Below are positions 49,495 through 59,767 of a stretch of DNA of 64,000 bases, in pieces (position 1 is the first letter of the stretch; each line of letters begins with the position of its first letter). The stretch lies in contig NZ_JAUCZH010000006.1 of assembly GCF_030373185.1 (NCBI RefSeq), forward strand, positions 152,384-216,383. The letters are read 5' to 3'. Under the pieces are notes generated by a model. That model was not told the origin of the DNA. It saw nothing but the letters and a program-made list of their open reading frames with translations, and did no database searches. The DNA is from Tabrizicola sp. (GTDB taxonomy: Bacteria > Pseudomonadota > Alphaproteobacteria > Rhodobacterales > Rhodobacteraceae). The position numbers were made by a program, and so were the translations under genes.

Positions 49495-52400
49495 ATGTCC
49501 ACAGATTCCATTGCCGCCTGGTCCGTGATCGAAACCGCCGCGCTTGCCGATGAGACGGGCCTTGTCCGTCGTCTGACGGCCGAAGCGGCGCTTGATACCG
49601 CCGCCCGGGCCAAGATCACCGCCGCCGGGGCCGATCTTGTGACCCGCATCCGCGCCAGTGCCAAACCGGGGATGATGGAAGTATTCCTTGCGGAATACGG
49701 TCTGTCCACCGATGAAGGCATCGCGCTCATGTGTCTGGCCGAGGCGCTTTTGCGCGTGCCGGACGCCGAGACGATGGACGCGCTGATCGAAGACAAGATC
49801 GCCCCCTCCGACTGGGGCCGCCATCTGGGCAAATCCGCCTCAAGCCTGGTGAACGCCTCGACCTGGGCCCTGATGCTGACCGGCAAGGTTCTGGACGACC
49901 ATGAGGGCGGCATCACCCGCCACCTCCGTGCCGCCGTCAAACGTCTGGGCGAACCGGTGATCCGCACCGCCGTGTCCCGCGCGATGAAGGAAATGGGTCG
50001 CAACTTCGTCCTGGGTGAAACCATCGACAAGGCGATGGACCGCGCGCAGGAACTGGAAGCCAAAGGCTACACCTACAGTTACGACATGCTGGGCGAGGCC
50101 GCGCGCACCGAAGCCGACGCCCGACGCTATCACCTCAGCTATTCCCGCGCGATCACCGCCATCGCCCGCGCCGCCAAGGGCAACGATATCCGCACCAATC
50201 CCGGCATCTCGGTCAAACTCTCGGCGCTGCACCCGCGCTATGAGGTCGCCAAGCGCGAAAGGGTGATGGAGGAACTGGTCCCCCGCGTCCGCGCCCTTGC
50301 CTCACTGGCGAAGGCGGCGGGTCTTGGCTTCAACATCGACGCCGAGGAAGCCGACCGCCTTGCCCTTTCCCTTGAAGTGATCGAGGCCACGCTTTCGGAC
50401 CCCGCACTCAAAGGCTGGGACGGGTTTGGCGTCGTCGTGCAGGCCTATGGCCGCAGGGCAGGGGCGGTGATCGACTGGCTGCACGCCCTTGCCACAAGGC
50501 TTGACCGCAAGATCATGATCCGCCTTGTCAAAGGCGCCTATTGGGACGCCGAGGTAAAGCGCGCACAGGTTCTGGGCCTGACCTCGTTCCCGGTCTTCAC
50601 CCGCAAGCAATCGACCGATGTCAGCTACATCGCCAACGCCCGCAAGCTGCTGTCTTTGACCGACCGGATCTACCCCCAATTCGCCACCCACAACGCCCAT
50701 ACCGTCGCCGCCATCCTGCATCTGGCCGAAGAGATCGGTGTCACGCCGCTGGATTACGAATTCCAGCGCCTGCACGGCATGGGTGAGCGGCTGCATGACC
50801 TCGTGTTGACCGACCAATCCACCCGCTGCCGGATCTACGCCCCCGTCGGCGCGCATCGTGACCTTCTGGCCTATCTCGTCCGCCGCCTGCTGGAGAACGG
50901 CGCGAATTCCAGCTTCGTCAACCAGATCGTCGATGAGGACGTTACCCCTGTGCAAGTGGCCGCCTGCCCGCTGACGGCGGTGGACGGCCTGACTGCCATC
51001 CCCAGCCCGGCGCTTGCCACCGGCCCCACCCTCTTTGCCCCGCGCAAGAACGCAAAAGGCTGGGATCTGACCGACACCGCCGATCTTGCCGCGATCGAGG
51101 CCGCCCGCGCGCCCCATGCCGACAGCCAGACCGACGTCGCCCCCCGCATTGCCGGGCGTGCTGTCGGAGGTCCGCGCCTTGCGGTCCTGAACCCTGCCAC
51201 CGGCGCGCTGGTCGGCCATGTGCTGACTGCCGGGCATCCCGACGTCGACACCGCGCTGCGGCTGGCCGAGCCGTGGTCTGCCGCCGCGCCGGAACGTGCC
51301 GAAGTTCTCAACCGCGCCGCTGACCGGCTGGAGGCCGATTTCGGCCGCATCTTTGCCCTTCTGGCGCGTGAGGCAGGCAAGACCCTAGCCGACGCCATCG
51401 CCGAACTGCGCGAGGCGGTGGATTTCCTGCGCTACTACGCCGCCGGGGCGACCGGCCTGCAAAACCCTGCCCGGGGTGTCTTTGCCTGCATCAGCCCCTG
51501 GAATTTCCCGCTCGCCATCTTCTGCGGCCAGATTGGTGCCGCACTCGCCGCCGGGAACGCGGTCCTTGCCAAACCCGCCGAGCAGACCCCGCTGATCGCG
51601 ACCCTCGCTGTTGACCATCTGCACGCCGCCGGCGTCCCCGCCACTGCCCTGCAACTTCTGCCGGGCAATGGCAGCATCGGTGCCGCCCTGACCCGCGACC
51701 CACGCGTCAATGGCGTGGCCTTCACCGGATCGACCGCCACCGCCCAAGCCATCCGCCGCGCCATGGCCGACCATATGGACCCGACCGCCCCGCTGATCGC
51801 CGAAACTGGCGGCCTTAACGCGATGCTGGTGGATTCGACCGCCCTGCCGGAACAGGCGGTGCGCGATATCCTCGCCTCGGCCTTCCAGTCGGCGGGCCAG
51901 CGCTGTTCGGCGCTCCGCTGCCTTTATGTTCAGGAAGACGTGGCCGCCACCGTTACCGAAATGCTGTTCGGCGCGATGGACGACCTTTCCCTTGGCGACC
52001 CGTGGCACCTTGCCACCGACGTAGGCCCGGTGATCGACGCCGAAGCCCAGGCCGGTATCCGCGCCTATGTCGATGCCGCCCGCAGCGATGGCCGCGTGTT
52101 GAAGGAACTTGCCGCCCCGACCGGGGGGACGTTCATCGCGCCCACCGTTCTGTCGGTCCGGGGTATTCAGGACATGCCGCGCGAAATCTTTGGCCCGGTC
52201 CTGCACATCGCCACCTTCAAGGCGAGCGAGATCGACGCGGTCATCGCCACAATCAACGCCACCGGCTATGGGCTGACCTTTGGCCTTCATTCGCGCATCG
52301 ATGACCGGGTGCAGCGCATTGTCGAAGGGCTGCACGTCGGAAACACCTACGTCAACCGAAACCAGATTGGCGCTGTGGTTGGAAGCCAACCCTTTGGCGG

Positions 52401-52944
52401 TGAAGGGCTTTCCGGCACAGGCCCAAAGGCCGGCGGCCCGCATTACCTGACCCGCTTCACCGCAGCCAGCCTGCCCGCCGCGACGCCCGATGACGCGACC
52501 TCCACTTCCAAGGACATCGCCCGCGCCCTGACCGCGCCATGGCCTGTGCTGGCGGCGGTCACGCATGACCTTCCCGGCCCGACCGGCGAATCCAACCGCC
52601 TGACGCTGACCCCGCGCGCCCCGCTTCTGTGCCTTGGTCCGGGCCGGGCGGCGGCACTGGAACAGGCCGAACGGGTGCGCAAACTAGGCGGCCATGCCGT
52701 CGAGGCCCCGGGGCTTGATCCGCAAGCGCTGACCACATTGGCTGGATTTTCAGGTGCGCTGTGGTGGGGGGATGCAGACCCGGGCCGCGCCTATGCCAAG
52801 GCGCTTGCCGAACGCCCCGGTCCGATCCTGCCCCTGATCGGCGCGCCGGATCTGGGCCACGCCAGCCTTGAGCGGCACCTTTGCATCGATACCACCGCCT
52901 CGGGTGGCAACGCGCAACTGTTGGCCGCTGTGGCCGACGCTTGA
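49495..52944 (+). CDS. putA: Bifunctional proline dehydrogenase / P5C dehydrogenase PutA
   Basis: A 1149-residue flavoenzyme converting proline to glutamate. A proline dehydrogenase barrel (~100-450, including 'KIMIRLVKGAYWDAEVKRAQ') is followed by an aldehyde dehydrogenase domain with Glu in 'IAETGGLNAML' and catalytic Cys in 'SAGQRCSALRCL'. A C-terminal extension (~960 on) matches long PutAs that form a lid. No ribbon-helix-helix domain is present at the N-terminus, so it is not self-regulating; the divergent Lrp protein fills that role. ATG at 49495 has GAGGTG upstream. Confidence 0.95.
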   Translation: MSTDSIAAWSVIETAALADETGLVRRLTAEAALDTAARAKITAAGADLVTRIRASAKPGMMEVFLAEYGLSTDEGIALMCLAEALLRVPDAETMDALIEDKIAPSDWGRHLGKSASSLVNASTWALMLTGKVLDDHEGGITRHLRAAVKRLGEPVIRTAVSRAMKEMGRNFVLGETIDKAMDRAQELEAKGYTYSYDMLGEAARTEADARRYHLSYSRAITAIARAAKGNDIRTNPGISVKLSALHPRYEVAKRERVMEELVPRVRALASLAKAAGLGFNIDAEEADRLALSLEVIEATLSDPALKGWDGFGVVVQAYGRRAGAVIDWLHALATRLDRKIMIRLVKGAYWDAEVKRAQVLGLTSFPVFTRKQSTDVSYIANARKLLSLTDRIYPQFATHNAHTVAAILHLAEEIGVTPLDYEFQRLHGMGERLHDLVLTDQSTRCRIYAPVGAHRDLLAYLVRRLLENGANSSFVNQIVDEDVTPVQVAACPLTAVDGLTAIPSPALATGPTLFAPRKNAKGWDLTDTADLAAIEAARAPHADSQTDVAPRIAGRAVGGPRLAVLNPATGALVGHVLTAGHPDVDTALRLAEPWSAAAPERAEVLNRAADRLEADFGRIFALLAREAGKTLADAIAELREAVDFLRYYAAGATGLQNPARGVFACISPWNFPLAIFCGQIGAALAAGNAVLAKPAEQTPLIATLAVDHLHAAGVPATALQLLPGNGSIGAALTRDPRVNGVAFTGSTATAQAIRRAMADHMDPTAPLIAETGGLNAMLVDSTALPEQAVRDILASAFQSAGQRCSALRCLYVQEDVAATVTEMLFGAMDDLSLGDPWHLATDVGPVIDAEAQAGIRAYVDAARSDGRVLKELAAPTGGTFIAPTVLSVRGIQDMPREIFGPVLHIATFKASEIDAVIATINATGYGLTFGLHSRIDDRVQRIVEGLHVGNTYVNRNQIGAVVGSQPFGGEGLSGTGPKAGGPHYLTRFTAASLPAATPDDATSTSKDIARALTAPWPVLAAVTHDLPGPTGESNRLTLTPRAPLLCLGPGRAAALEQAERVRKLGGHAVEAPGLDPQALTTLAGFSGALWWGDADPGRAYAKALAERPGPILPLIGAPDLGHASLERHLCIDTTASGGNAQLLAAVADA

Positions 52945-52976
52945 CGGCCCCTCGCGGATCGGAAACCCTGTAGCCG

Positions 52977-53723
52977 ATGTTTCCGATCCGCGATCACAAC
53001 CCTTCGGGCAAGGCGCCCTATGTCACGATCGTCCTGATCGCGATCAACATCATGGTTTTCCTTGGCTATTTTCTGGGGAAGAACGACTACCAGCTTCAGT
53101 TCTTCTTCTTTGAATGGGGCCTTGTTCCTGCCCGCATCATGGCCGGTGGCGGGTATGAGACCTTCGTGACCTCGATGTTCTTGCATGGAGGCTGGATGCA
53201 TCTGGCCGGCAACATGTTGTTTCTCTGGATCTACGGCGACAATCTGGAGGAAGAGTTCGGCCACTTCCGCTTCCTGCTGTTCTACCTTGCCGCCGGGCTG
53301 GCTGCGGCTGGACTGCAAACCTTTGCCGACCTTGGCTCAGACATCCCGATGGTCGGGGCATCAGGCGCGATTGCCGGGGTGATGGGGGGGTATCTCTTGC
53401 TGTTTCCGCGCGCGAAGGTCGATGTCCTGGTGATCATCGTCATCTTCATCCGCATCTTCGCAATTCCGGCGTGGATCGTGCTTGGGCTGTGGTTCGCGAT
53501 CCAGATATTCTCTGGCCTCTCCACGCCCGGCGATGCCGGGGGCGTTGCCTATTGGGCGCATGCGGGAGGGTTCATCGCCGGACTGGTGCTGACGCTGCCG
53601 GTCTGGCTGAAACGTGGGGCGGTAGGGTTCTGGCAGGCCACCAAAGGCCATCCGCCGCATCCCGAAACGCATTTTGCGGCCGCCCGCTCCAACGTGCCGC
53701 TGATCCCTCGCCGCAAGAACTAG
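52977..53723 (+). CDS. Rhomboid-family intramembrane serine protease
   Basis: A 248-residue membrane protein with about six to seven helices. The catalytic serine lies in 'MVGASGAIAGVMGG' (GxSG) and the histidine in 'YWAHAGGFIAG'; the HxxxN oxyanion element is in 'LHGGWMHLAGNMLFLW'. All active-site residues are intact. Cellular substrate unknown. Confidence 0.9.
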   Translation: MFPIRDHNPSGKAPYVTIVLIAINIMVFLGYFLGKNDYQLQFFFFEWGLVPARIMAGGGYETFVTSMFLHGGWMHLAGNMLFLWIYGDNLEEEFGHFRFLLFYLAAGLAAAGLQTFADLGSDIPMVGASGAIAGVMGGYLLLFPRAKVDVLVIIVIFIRIFAIPAWIVLGLWFAIQIFSGLSTPGDAGGVAYWAHAGGFIAGLVLTLPVWLKRGAVGFWQATKGHPPHPETHFAAARSNVPLIPRRKN

Positions 53724-53753
53724 CGGACCACGAGGAGTCGATCCTGACCCCGA

Positions 53754-54539
53754 TCAGCCCCGGATCACGCCGGAAAACGCGTCGAACAACCCGTCGTTCC
53801 CGGCAATCAGCGCGCCATCCAGCGGGTCACTGCCCTTGCGCAGGCCTTCGACCAGCCCGCCAGCTTCCTTGACCAGCAGGATGCCCGCCGCCACGTCCCA
53901 TGCGGAAAGCTCACGCTCCCAATAACCGTCGAACCGGCCAGCCGCCACATAGGCAAGGTCAAGTGCCGCCGCCCCCCAGCGCCGAACCCCTGCGCAGCCC
54001 GGCATCAGGCGCGCCAGATCCTGCAAGGTCGCGGGCAGGGTGGATTTCGCCCCGAACGGCACGCCGGTGGCAAACACCGCCTCATGCATCGCGCGGCGGC
54101 CCGACACCCGCAGGCGGCGGTTGTCGTTCAGCCAGCAGCCTGCGCCCTTTTCCGCCCAGAACATCTCGTCCTTGGCCGGGTCATAGACCACGGCTGACAC
54201 GATCTCGCCCTTGTGTTCCAGCGCGATCGACACCGCCCAATGCGGCATCCCGTGCAGAAAGTTCGTGGTCCCGTCCAACGGATCCACAAGCCAGCGCCGG
54301 GTCGGGTCTGCCCCTGCCGTAGCCCCGGTTTCCTCGCCCAGCCAGCCATAGGTCGGCCGCCCGCCCAGCAGTTCCTCCTTGATCAGCCGTTCGGCCTCAC
54401 GGTCGGCGCGGCTGACGAAATCTCCCGGCCCCTTGGTCGAGACCTGAAGGTTCTCCACCTCGCGGAAGTCCTTGACCAGCGAACGACCGGCCTTGCGCGC
54501 GGCCTTGATCATCAGGTTTAGGTTGGCCGAGCCTTGCAT
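53754..54539 (-). CDS. suhB: Inositol monophosphatase, SuhB-like
   Basis: A 261-residue phosphatase with GEE, 'LVDPLDGTTNFLHGMPHWAV' and 'AWDVAAGILLVKEAGGLVEG'. It matches SuhB more closely than the two other family members in this window (TTNFLHG). In E. coli SuhB also aids rRNA antitermination. The start MQGSANLNLM at 54539 has GGAG 8 bp upstream; the in-frame ATG at 54569 is less likely. Confidence 0.87.
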   Translation of the reverse strand: MQGSANLNLMIKAARKAGRSLVKDFREVENLQVSTKGPGDFVSRADREAERLIKEELLGGRPTYGWLGEETGATAGADPTRRWLVDPLDGTTNFLHGMPHWAVSIALEHKGEIVSAVVYDPAKDEMFWAEKGAGCWLNDNRRLRVSGRRAMHEAVFATGVPFGAKSTLPATLQDLARLMPGCAGVRRWGAAALDLAYVAAGRFDGYWERELSAWDVAAGILLVKEAGGLVEGLRKGSDPLDGALIAGNDGLFDAFSGVIRG

Positions 54540-54630
54540 CAATCCGCTCCCAAGCGTGCCGCCCGCCATGGGGCGCAGTTCAAGCCCGGCTCTATAGGGG
54601 GTCGCGCGCGGGAAAGAAAGAGGCGCGGGG

Positions 54631-55056
54631 CTACTGGACGATCTCGACCCGCATGTTTGCCATTCCCTCGGCCTTCACCATCTGGAACAGGATCGCGGCA
54701 TTGTCGGGATGCAGCCGCACGCAGCCGTTTGACGCAGGCCGCCCCAGCCCCTTGATCTGGTCGGTGCCATGGATCGCGTAATGACCGTCATAAAAGATCG
54801 CAAACGGCATCGGCGCGTTGTTGTAGCGCCTTGACCGGTGGTGGCGTGACAGAAACTCGGGCGCATAAACTCCTGTGGGCGTAATCTTTCCCGACTTGGC
54901 CGTCGACACCTCCCATGTGAACAGATGCCGCCCTTCGTGGTAGACTTTCATCGTCTGGGTCGAGATCGAGACGCGGGCGACCACCCGGTCGGCCAGCGCC
55001 GCTCCCGGCACCACCAGCGCCGCCCCCAAAGCCAACGCAGCGAAATACCTGCGCAT
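54631..55056 (-). CDS. L,D-transpeptidase (YkuD family)
   Basis: A 141-residue exported enzyme with a signal peptide (~1-22) and a YkuD domain. The catalytic His and Cys lie in 'YAIHGTDQIKGLGRPASNGC' followed by VRL. It cross-links peptidoglycan or anchors outer-membrane proteins through 3-3 bonds. The ATG at 55056 has GGAGGTG upstream; a GTG two codons earlier is a poorer choice. Confidence 0.9.
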   Translation of the reverse strand: MRRYFAALALGAALVVPGAALADRVVARVSISTQTMKVYHEGRHLFTWEVSTAKSGKITPTGVYAPEFLSRHHRSRRYNNAPMPFAIFYDGHYAIHGTDQIKGLGRPASNGCVRLHPDNAAILFQMVKAEGMANMRVEIVQ

Positions 55057-55317
55057 GCACACCTCCGAATTCAGTGTTCAATCCTGTCAGGATTTCAGCA
55101 ACCGCGCGCGAGTCAACGAAAATCTGCTGAGCTGGGGTCATGTCATAGCCAAGCAGACCATTTTGGGCGGCGCATCGGTGACCCTGGTCCGGCATATCTG
55201 GAAGGCTATACAATGGCCGCACACTGGACCTGCGCAGACCGAAACGGGGTTTCGCATCCCCGGCGCTTGCCAACGGACCCGCGTGCCTTCACCCTTGCCG
55301 GCAAGGAAGGAAAGCTC

Positions 55318-57078
55318 ATGGCCACCGAAAGCGCAGGCGTCGATCTCCCCGCCATTGTGACTCTGCTTGGGGCCGCCGTGGTGGCTGTGCCTTTGTTCAA
55401 GCGGGCCGGGCTTGGCTCTGTCCTTGGCTACCTTGCCGCCGGTCTGGCGATCGGGCCGTTCGGGGCGGGCCTCTTTTCCGATCCGATGGCGATCCTGCAT
55501 GTGGCCGAACTTGGCGTCGTGATGTTTCTCTTCATCATCGGGCTGGAAATGCAGCCTTCGCGCCTGTGGTCGATGCGGCGCGATATCTTTGGCCTTGGTC
55601 TGGCGCAGGTGCTTCTGTCGATGGGCCTCCTGTCGCTGGTCGGCCTTGCGCTTGGCTACCCGTTTGCGCCCGCGCTGGTGGCTGGCACCGGCTTTGTGCT
55701 GACTTCTACCGCCATCGTCATGCAGATGCTTGAAGAACGGGGCGATATCTCCGCACCAAAGGGGCAGCGGATCGTCTCTATCCTGCTCCTGGAAGACCTT
55801 GCGATTGTCCCGCTTCTGGCGATGGTCGCCTTTCTTGCCCCGGGCGGAGAGGCCGTCACCCTTGCCGACCGGGCTACTGGCATTGCGGTCGGCCTTGGCG
55901 CCATCGCCGCGCTGATCCTTGCCGGGCGCTATCTTCTGAACCCGGTCTTTGCGCTGCTTGCTGCGGCGCAAGCGCGTGAGGTGATGACCGCCGCCGCGCT
56001 TCTGATCGTGCTGGGTGCCGCGCTCTGGATGCAGGTCGGCGGGCTTTCCGCTGCGATGGGGGCGTTTCTGGCAGGGGTGCTTTTGTCCACCTCCTCCTAC
56101 CGCCACCAGCTTGAGGCGGATGTGGAACCGTTTCGCGGCCTTCTTCTTGGCCTGTTCTTCCTTGCCGTGGGCATGGCGCTGGACCTGTCGGTCGTTGCCC
56201 GCAACTGGCAGCTGATCCTGATTTCCGTCGTGGCCCTTACCGTGCTGAAGATGCTTGCCATTTACGCCGTCGCCCGCGCCTTCAAGGCCTCGCACCGCGA
56301 GGCGGTGGAACGCCTTGTGCTGATGGCGCAAGGGGGTGAGTTTGCCTTTGTCCTTTACGCCGCAGCGCTTTCGGTCGGCCTGATCAACGCGGAAGAAAAC
56401 GCCACCCTGACCGCGATCATCATCCTGTCGATGGTCATGACGCCGCTTTTCATCATCCTGCATGACCGGTTGATGCCAAAGCCTGCGGTTTCAGCCGATG
56501 GTTTTCCCGCGCCGGAAGATGATGGCGCGGCGGTCCTTCTGATCGGCTTTGGCCGTTTCGGTCAGGTCGTCACCCAGCCGCTTTTGCAGATGGGCCACCG
56601 CCTGACGATCATCGACACCGACCCCACCGCGATCACCACCGCGCGCGACTTTGGCTTCAAGGTCTATTTCGGTGATGGCACGCGGCTGGATATCTTGCAT
56701 GCCGCCGGGGCCACGCATGCCCGCGCCGTGGTCATCGCCATCGACAACCCCGGTGCCGCGACCCGCATCGCCCAACTGCTGCATGAGGAATGTCCCCTGA
56801 TACCAGTCTTCGCCCGCAGCTTTGATCGCCGCCACTCCATCGAATTGATCAAGGCAGGCGTCGATGCCCCGGTGCGCGAGACATTTGAATCGGCCCTGTC
56901 GATGGGCGCGCATCTTCTCCGCCATCTTGGGGCAGAGGAGGAACGCGTCGTGGCGACCGTAGCGGAAGTGCGCCTCCGAGACGCCGACCGCTTCGCGCTG
57001 CAACTGGCTGGAGATATCTACGCCGGCCGCAACCTGATGCTGGGCAATGCCGGAATGGCGGTGGAAAACTCGGGCTAG
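55318..57078 (+). CDS. Kef-type K+/cation:proton antiporter with TrkA-N domain
   Basis: A 586-residue CPA2 transporter. About 12 membrane helices (residues ~12-390) include 'LGVVMFLFIIGLEMQPSRLW', and a cytosolic NAD-binding TrkA-N domain starts at 'VLLIGFGRFGQVVTQPLL' (~403). The layout is that of KefB/KefC/YbaL efflux systems. The start at 55318 has AAGGAAGG 8 bp upstream; the open frame farther upstream does not resemble the family. Confidence 0.9.
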   Translation: MATESAGVDLPAIVTLLGAAVVAVPLFKRAGLGSVLGYLAAGLAIGPFGAGLFSDPMAILHVAELGVVMFLFIIGLEMQPSRLWSMRRDIFGLGLAQVLLSMGLLSLVGLALGYPFAPALVAGTGFVLTSTAIVMQMLEERGDISAPKGQRIVSILLLEDLAIVPLLAMVAFLAPGGEAVTLADRATGIAVGLGAIAALILAGRYLLNPVFALLAAAQAREVMTAAALLIVLGAALWMQVGGLSAAMGAFLAGVLLSTSSYRHQLEADVEPFRGLLLGLFFLAVGMALDLSVVARNWQLILISVVALTVLKMLAIYAVARAFKASHREAVERLVLMAQGGEFAFVLYAAALSVGLINAEENATLTAIIILSMVMTPLFIILHDRLMPKPAVSADGFPAPEDDGAAVLLIGFGRFGQVVTQPLLQMGHRLTIIDTDPTAITTARDFGFKVYFGDGTRLDILHAAGATHARAVVIAIDNPGAATRIAQLLHEECPLIPVFARSFDRRHSIELIKAGVDAPVRETFESALSMGAHLLRHLGAEEERVVATVAEVRLRDADRFALQLAGDIYAGRNLMLGNAGMAVENSG

Positions 57079-57311
57079 ATTGTCAGCCAAGGCACCCGAA
57101 GGGCGCCTGCACCGAAAGCCGGGCGCTTCGCTCCCCCCGTCGTTGGGGAGGGAAAGGGTGGGACGGGGCCACCGGAAAGCCGACTCGTCGACAAAGGTTA
57201 ACCGTGGCTTTTCCCGCCGGGCGTAGAGACGGAAGGAAGACGCAGGAAAGACCGGTAAAAGACGTGAGAAAGCTGACAAAATCCACCGATTACCCCAGCG
57301 ACCGCAGGGAC

Positions 57312-58220
57312 TTAGCCGCCCCGCTGCAATTTCACCGGCTCGCTGCGCGCCAGCCGCAGAAAATGCGCCATATAGGCCTTCCCCGCATCCTCGACCCTTG
57401 TCGCCGCGTACATCCGCTTCAACACCGGTTCCGGACCCAAGGGCCGCGTCACATAGTCCGCATTCGACCTCACTTCCCGCATCACCCAGTCCGGCAAAAC
57501 CGCCACGCCCCGGTTTGATCCAACCAGCATCAGGATCACCGCCGTGAGTTCCGCCGTGCGCTGCGCGCGGGGTTCCACCTTCGCAGGTGTCAGGATTTCG
57601 GTAAAGATATCAAGCTTGTCGCGGCTTACCGGGTAGGTGATCAGCACCTGATCGCGGAAGTCTTCCGCCGTGATGAATGGCTGTTCGGCCAGCGGATTCT
57701 GCGACGAGGCCACGAATGTCGGATGGTAATCAAACAGCGGATTGAACAGGATTCCCGGTGGCGGTTCCCGGTCGGAACTGATCACCAGATCCACATCCTC
57801 GCGGTTAAGTGCCGCCAAAGCCTCGAACGCGAGGCCCGCGCGGATGTCCACGTCAATCTCGGGCCAGGCATGGCGGAACATCTCCAGCACCGGGAACAGC
57901 CAGTCAAAGCAGGCATGACACTCAATCGCGATGTGCAAACGCCCGGTTCTTCCCGCCCGAAGCGCCCGAAACTCCTCCTCCATCGCGTCTATCTCTGGCA
58001 GGATACGTTCGGCCGCACGCAACATCCTGTGTCCGGCGGCTGACAACCGCATCGGCTTGGACCGCCGCACGAACAGTTCCATCCCGGCCTGATCTTCCAG
58101 CCCCTTGACCTGATGGCTCAGCGCCGACTGGGTCATGTTCAGCACTTCAGCCGCCCGCGCCAGCCCCCCGGCCTGCTGAATCGCGCGGATGGTGCGCAGG
58201 TGGCGCAGCTCGACATACAT
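57312..58220 (-). CDS. metR: LysR-family regulator, MetR-like
   Basis: A 302-residue LysR protein with an N-terminal winged helix ('ARAAEVLNMTQSALSHQVKG') and a co-inducer domain beginning near 'GRLHIAIECHACFDWLFPVL', a pattern characteristic of MetR. It is divergent from metF; MetR with homocysteine activates methionine-pathway genes. A short ATGA-N3-TCAT dyad lies at the divergent promoter, near the metR start codon. Confidence 0.88.
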   Translation of the reverse strand: MYVELRHLRTIRAIQQAGGLARAAEVLNMTQSALSHQVKGLEDQAGMELFVRRSKPMRLSAAGHRMLRAAERILPEIDAMEEEFRALRAGRTGRLHIAIECHACFDWLFPVLEMFRHAWPEIDVDIRAGLAFEALAALNREDVDLVISSDREPPPGILFNPLFDYHPTFVASSQNPLAEQPFITAEDFRDQVLITYPVSRDKLDIFTEILTPAKVEPRAQRTAELTAVILMLVGSNRGVAVLPDWVMREVRSNADYVTRPLGPEPVLKRMYAATRVEDAGKAYMAHFLRLARSEPVKLQRGG

Positions 58221-58306
58221 GAATGAACCTCATGAAGAACGTGAAAACTATGAATTGGTCTCACATAGGGGAATCTGAAACAAGAGGGGCAATGAAGGAG
58301 ACCACC

Positions 58307-59173
58307 ATGACCACACCCCGCATCAGCTTTGAATTCTTCCCGCCGCAATCGCTGGATGGCTCATTCCGGCTGTGGGAAACGGTGCAGGCGCTCGCCCCGA
58401 TGAAACCTTCATTTGTTTCCGTGACTTACGGCGCGGGTGGCACGACCCGCACCCTGACGCACGAGGCGGTTTCGACCATCCACCGCAACTACGGCCTGCC
58501 TGTTGCCGCGCATCTGACTTGCGTTGACGCTACCCAGACCGAAACGCTGTCCATCGCCGAAGCCTATGCCGCCGCTGGCGTAACCGAAATCGTCGCCCTG
58601 CGCGGCGATGCCCCGAAAGGCGCGCAGCGGTTTGTGCCGCATCCACTGGGGTTTGCAAATTCGGTCGAACTGGTTGAAAAGCTGGCGAAAACCGGCAAGT
58701 TCAAGATCCGCGTCGGCGCCTATCCCGAACCGCACCCCGATGCGGCCGACAGCTCCGCCGATGTGACATGGCTGAAGCGCAAGATCGACGCGGGCGCATC
58801 ATCGGCCATCACCCAGTTCTTCTTCAACGCTGACACCTTCTTTCGCTTCCGCGATGCCTGCGCAAAAGCCGGGATCACCGCGCCGATCATCCCCGGCATC
58901 CTGCCGATTACCAGCTGGGAGGGGGCCAGGAAGTTTGCCCACCGCTGCGGCACGCAGGTTCCGGCCAAGCTGGATGAGGCCTTTACCACCGCCGCCCGCG
59001 ATGGCCGCGAAGAGCTTCTGGCCCTGACCCATTGCACCGCGCTTTGCGACCGCCTGATCGAGGGCGGGGTTGAAGATCTGCACTTTTACACCCTGAACCG
59101 CCCGCATCTGACGCGAGAGGTGGTGCGCGCCCTTGGGATCACGCCAGAGGTTGTTCTGGAAAAGGTCGCCTGA
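58307..59173 (+). CDS. metF: Methylenetetrahydrofolate reductase
   Basis: A 288-residue flavoprotein reducing 5,10-methylene-THF to 5-methyl-THF. Family motifs visible are 'ISFEFFPPQSLDG', 'FVSVTYGAGGTTR' and 'AITQFFFNADTFFRFRD'. ATG at 58307 has AAGGAG 6 bp upstream; earlier in-frame ATGs (58223, 58292) do not fit the family start. It is divergent from metR and followed by a strong terminator. Confidence 0.94.
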   Translation: MTTPRISFEFFPPQSLDGSFRLWETVQALAPMKPSFVSVTYGAGGTTRTLTHEAVSTIHRNYGLPVAAHLTCVDATQTETLSIAEAYAAAGVTEIVALRGDAPKGAQRFVPHPLGFANSVELVEKLAKTGKFKIRVGAYPEPHPDAADSSADVTWLKRKIDAGASSAITQFFFNADTFFRFRDACAKAGITAPIIPGILPITSWEGARKFAHRCGTQVPAKLDEAFTTAARDGREELLALTHCTALCDRLIEGGVEDLHFYTLNRPHLTREVVRALGITPEVVLEKVA

Positions 59174-59206
59174 ATTCAGACGCTTGTCGTCAACGTCGTC
59201 TCCCTG

Positions 59207-59254
59207 GGCGGCCTTCCGAACTGTCCCCAGCAGGCTCGGAAGGCCGCCATTTTT
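59207..59254 (+). terminator. Strong intrinsic terminator after metF
   Basis: Perfect 13-base arms GGCGGCCTTCCGA / TCGGAAGGCCGCC with a 16-base loop, followed by ATTTTT. It lies about 35 bp past the metF stop, separating it from aroQ. Confidence 0.95.
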
Positions 59255-59326
59255 CCTGATGCTTGCCCCCCCGCCCACATCAGCTAATGTCTGAGGGCGC
59301 ATTTGCAGGACCGGCACAGGACCATC

Positions 59327-59767
59327 ATGACCAGGCTCGTCACCCTTCTGAACGGCCCCAACCTCAACTTGCTTGGCCTGCGCCAGCCAGAAATCTATGG
59401 GCGAGAGACGCTCGAGGATGTGGCCGCCAAGACCGCCGATCTGGCGGAAGACCTTGGCCTGCGCCTGCGCGCGCTGCAATCGAACCACGAGGGTCAGCTG
59501 GTTGACTGGATCCACGAGGCGCGCGGCTCCTCGGCCGGGATCATCATCAATCCGGGGGCCTATTCCCATACCTCGATCGCAATTCTCGATGCGCTGAACG
59601 CCTATGACGGCCCGGTGCTGGAGGTGCATATCTCCAACATCCACAAGCGCGAATCGTTCCGGCACCACTCCTATGTGTCGGCCCGCGCTGATGGGGTGAT
59701 CGCGGGGTTCGGCACCGAAGGCTACCTGTTGGCGCTGCGGCGGATGGCGACGCTTCTGAACGCATGA
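59327..59767 (+). CDS. aroQ: 3-dehydroquinate dehydratase, type II
   Basis: A 146-residue dodecameric enzyme of the shikimate pathway. Motifs include '[19 protein letters not shown]' (catalytic Tyr region), '[16 protein letters not shown]' and '[19 protein letters not shown]'-like (catalytic His). All key residues are intact. The last codons overlap the next gene's start by 4 bp, so the AMP-binding gene is translationally coupled to it. Confidence 0.95.
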   Translation: MTRLVTLLNGPNLNLLGLRQPEIYGRETLEDVAAKTADLAEDLGLRLRALQSNHEGQLVDWIHEARGSSAGIIINPGAYSHTSIAILDALNAYDGPVLEVHISNIHKRESFRHHSYVSARADGVIAGFGTEGYLLALRRMATLLNA